Assembly (NCBI RefSeq): GCF_000980885.2
Contig: NZ_LBDA02000080.1
Span: 62,001 to 126,000, forward strand
Reading direction: 5' to 3'
Source of the DNA: Streptomyces malaysiense
Lineage (GTDB): Bacteria; Actinomycetota; Actinomycetes; Streptomycetales; Streptomycetaceae
Length of the DNA stretch: 64,000 bases
Below the pieces are notes generated by a model. The model saw only the letters and a program-made list of their open reading frames with translations, did not search any database and had not been told where the DNA came from. Of the stretch, positions 61,766 through 64,000 are shown one piece after another. Positions within the stretch are counted from its first letter, which is position 1; each line of letters starts with the position of its first letter. The position numbers were made by a program, and so were the translations under genes.

Positions 61766-62554
61766 GTGACATCGGCTGTGACCATTCCCAGGCACGGGGG
61801 CACTGGAGGGCTGACGGCCGTTGCCGCGCGGGCGCGGCAGGTCGTGAAGGCGTACGGGTCCGGGGAGACCCGTGTCGTCGCCCTGGACCACGTCGACGTG
61901 GACATCGCCAGAGGCCGGTTCACCGCGATCATGGGCCCCTCGGGGTCCGGCAAGTCCACGCTGATGCACTGCCTGGCGGGCCTGGACACGGTGACGAGCG
62001 GTCAGATCCATCTGGCCGAGACCGAGATCACCGGCCTGAAGGACAAGAAGCTCACCCAGCTGCGCCGGGACCGGATCGGCTTCATCTTCCAGGCGTTCAA
62101 CCTGCTGCCGACGCTGAACGCCCTGGAGAACATCACGCTGCCGATGGACATAGCCGGCCGCAAGCCCGACCGCGCCTGGCTGGACCGGGTCGTGGAGACC
62201 GTCGGCCTCGCCGGCCGGCTCAAGCACCGGCCGACCCAGCTGTCCGGCGGCCAGCAGCAGCGCGTCGCCGTGGCCCGCGCGCTCGCCGCCCGCCCGGAGA
62301 TCATCTTCGGTGACGAACCGACCGGGAACCTGGACTCGCGCGCGGGCGCCGAGGTGCTGGGCTTCCTGCGCCGCTCGGTGGACGAACTCGGCCAGACCAT
62401 CGTCATGGTGACCCACGACCCGGTCGCCGCCTCGTACGCGGACCGGGTGCTGTATCTCGCCGACGGCCGGATCGTGGACGAGATGCACCAGCCGACGGCC
62501 GATCAGGTCCTGGACCGCATGAAGGACTTCGACGCCCGGGGACGCACGTCATGA
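61766..62554 (+). CDS. MacB/LolD-type ABC transporter ATPase
   Basis: This 262-residue ATPase has Walker A GPSGSGKST (about 58-66), the Q-loop FIFQAFNLLPTLNALEN, signature LSGGQQQRVAVARAL (about 159-173), Walker B IIFGDEPTGNLD and the H-loop MVTHD. FQAFNLLP and GDEPTGNLDS are typical of MacB/LolD ATPases that power mechanotransmission rather than direct import. GTG 61766 has AGGAGAC upstream; the longer frame has no family support. Its stop overlaps the permease start by four bases (ATGA). Confidence 0.94.
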   Translation: MTSAVTIPRHGGTGGLTAVAARARQVVKAYGSGETRVVALDHVDVDIARGRFTAIMGPSGSGKSTLMHCLAGLDTVTSGQIHLAETEITGLKDKKLTQLRRDRIGFIFQAFNLLPTLNALENITLPMDIAGRKPDRAWLDRVVETVGLAGRLKHRPTQLSGGQQQRVAVARALAARPEIIFGDEPTGNLDSRAGAEVLGFLRRSVDELGQTIVMVTHDPVAASYADRVLYLADGRIVDEMHQPTADQVLDRMKDFDARGRTS

Positions 62555-64000
62555 CCGTCCTGAAGACCTCGATGCGCAACTTCTTCGCGCACAAGGGCCG
62601 CATGGCGCTCTCGGCGGTCGCTGTCCTGCTGTCCGTCGCCTTCGTCTGCGGCACCCTGGTGTTCACCGACACCATGAACACCACCTTCGACAAGCTGTTC
62701 CAGGCGACCGCGTCGGACGTCACGGTCAGCGCCCAGGGCTCCTCCGACACCGGCCAGACCACTTCCCGCACCGGCAAGCCGCCGGTCATGCCGGCCTCCG
62801 TCGTCTCCACCGTCCGCGGTGCGCGGGGCGTGCGGTCGGCCGAGGGCACCGTGTTCTCCACCTCGGTGACCGTGATCGACGCCAAGAAGGACAAGCTGTC
62901 GCCGAGCAGCGGCGCCCCGACCATCGTGGGCAGCTGGAACGGCAACGACGCCCGCACCATGGAGATCACCACCGGTAAGGCGCCCAAGGGCCCGGACCAG
63001 GTGATGGTCGACAAGGACACCGCCGCCAAGCACCACCTGAAGCTCGGCGACGACATCGGCATGATCTCGGTCGTGGGCACGCACCACGCCCGCGTGTCCG
63101 GCATCGCCGCCTTCAAGGTCACCAACCCCGGCGCGGCGATCTTCTACCTGGACACCAGGACCGCCCAGCAGACCCTGATCGGGCGCACCGGTGTCTACAC
63201 CGACGTCGACGTCACCGCCGCCAAGGGCGTGACGGACGACCAGCTGAAGAAGAACGTGACGGCCGCCCTCGGCCACGGCTACAAGGTGCGCACCGCCAAG
63301 GAGGTCGCCGACGCCAACCAGAAGAGCGTCGAGAGCTTCCTGAACGTCATGAAGTACGCGATGCTCGGCTTCGCCGGGATCGCCTTCCTCGTCGGCATCT
63401 TCCTGATCATCAACACCTTCTCCATGCTGGTCGCCCAGCGCACCCGCGAGATCGGCCTGATGCGCGCCATCGGCTCCTCCCGCAAGCAGGTCAACCGCTC
63501 CGTGCTGATCGAGGCGCTGCTGCTCGGTGTGATCGGCTCCCTGCTGGGCGTCGGCGCGGGCGTCGGCATCGCGGTGGGCCTGATGAAGCTCATGAGCGGC
63601 ATGGGCATGGAGCTGTCCACGGACGACCTGACGATCGCCTGGACGACGCCCGCGCTCGGCCTGCTGCTCGGTGTCGTGGTCACCGTCCTCGCGGCCTATC
63701 TGCCCGCCCGCCGGGCCGGCAAGGTCTCCCCGATGGCCGCCCTGCGCGACTCCGGCGCCCCGGGCGACGCCAGGGCCGGTGCCGTGCGCGCCGTGCTCGG
63801 TCTGGTTCTCACCGGCGCCGGCGGCTGGAGCCTGTACGCCGCCGCCGAGGCCGACAAGGCCAGGTCCGGCTCGGGCCTGCTGGGCGTCGGCGTGCTGCTC
63901 ACCCTGGTCGGCTTCGTGGTGATCGGCCCGCTGCTCGCGGGCGGTGTGGTCCGCGTCCTCGGCGCGATCATCCTGCGGGTCTTCGGCCCGGTCGGCCGTA
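62551..64000 (+). CDS. MacB/FtsX-type ABC transporter permease (partial)
   Basis: 483 residues are visible and the frame is open at the right edge. There is an N-terminal helix (about 18-40), a periplasmic MacB-like core (about 41-260), and then three helices of the FtsX domain (about 268-400) with EIGLMRAIGSSRKQVNRSV before the second helix and YLPARRAGKVSPMAALR after the third. A second, probably duplicated half begins near 405 (GAVRAVLGLVLTGAGGWSL) and is cut. Two-half permeases of about 850 residues are common in Streptomyces. It exports or mechanically moves an unknown substrate with the adjacent ATPase. Confidence 0.93.
   Translation, partial: MTVLKTSMRNFFAHKGRMALSAVAVLLSVAFVCGTLVFTDTMNTTFDKLFQATASDVTVSAQGSSDTGQTTSRTGKPPVMPASVVSTVRGARGVRSAEGTVFSTSVTVIDAKKDKLSPSSGAPTIVGSWNGNDARTMEITTGKAPKGPDQVMVDKDTAAKHHLKLGDDIGMISVVGTHHARVSGIAAFKVTNPGAAIFYLDTRTAQQTLIGRTGVYTDVDVTAAKGVTDDQLKKNVTAALGHGYKVRTAKEVADANQKSVESFLNVMKYAMLGFAGIAFLVGIFLIINTFSMLVAQRTREIGLMRAIGSSRKQVNRSVLIEALLLGVIGSLLGVGAGVGIAVGLMKLMSGMGMELSTDDLTIAWTTPALGLLLGVVVTVLAAYLPARRAGKVSPMAALRDSGAPGDARAGAVRAVLGLVLTGAGGWSLYAAAEADKARSGSGLLGVGVLLTLVGFVVIGPLLAGGVVRVLGAIILRVFGPVGR

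Overview
The window is about 72% G+C by eye, with Streptomyces-type genes throughout: an SsgA-like protein, XRE/DUF397 and LuxR regulators, protein O-mannosyltransferase, an Rpf lytic transglycosylase and many GTG starts. It is a piece of a Streptomyces chromosome. The gene order ssgA-like, pmt, rsmI, tatD, rpfB, ksgA, ispE ... galTEK ... ppc ... pth, rplY, prs, glmU is the order I recall from the S. coelicolor core chromosome; I did not check it.

Layout. 0-7 kb: a gene end, a 69-residue hydrophilic protein, a tricorn-type protease, and a TetR gene upstream of an MMPL exporter with a perfect palindrome in the divergent control region. 7-11.5 kb is an accessory patch: an XRE/DUF397 pair, a frameshifted YbaK-type editing protein, a small membrane protein, a coupled pair of secreted proteins in lower-GC DNA, an oxidoreductase and a DUF1876 protein. 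11.6-15.5 kb: a serine hydrolase and a Ni/Co ECF transporter with a perfect Nur-type box over a probably leaderless promoter. 15.6-29.4 kb: cell-wall, RNA and isoprenoid housekeeping genes, with a trio of unknown small membrane-type genes at 17.8-19.0 kb and a broken Uma2 gene. 29.6-33.5 kb: two tandem membrane-anchored beta-propeller proteins. 33.7-41.6 kb: a LuxR regulator with a damaged receiver, a sodium symporter divergent from galTEK, GNAT, a second LuxR and a MarR. 41.7-44.8 kb: a methyltransferase/VOC pair, an antitoxin relic, and a desaturase coupled to its TetR. 45-52.5 kb: ppc, pth, rplY, prs and glmU. 52.6 kb: tRNA-Gln next to a homing-endonuclease-like gene. 53.7-60.4 kb: an orphan histidine kinase, then a SUKH immunity / nuclease / deaminase cluster. 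60.5-64 kb: a coiled-coil protein and a MacB-type ABC transporter cut by the window edge.

How the genes work together. galTEK and the divergent symporter form a galactose uptake and Leloir unit. The three cbi genes form one metal importer. The desaturase and its TetR are translationally coupled below a 12-bp palindrome. The MarR and methyltransferase genes share an operator-bearing divergent promoter.

Most noteworthy is 55.2-60.3 kb. Four adjacent genes carry three SUKH-type immunity domains, a YrhB-like domain, two deaminase-like domains and one WHH-nuclease-like domain. Two of the proteins fuse toxin-like and immunity-like domains in one chain, and the WHH domain lacks one expected metal-binding histidine. 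Several genes elsewhere (YbaK-like, Uma2, a Phd-like antitoxin) look decayed or carry single-base frameshifts. I saw no transposase, CRISPR array, prophage or biosynthetic gene cluster.
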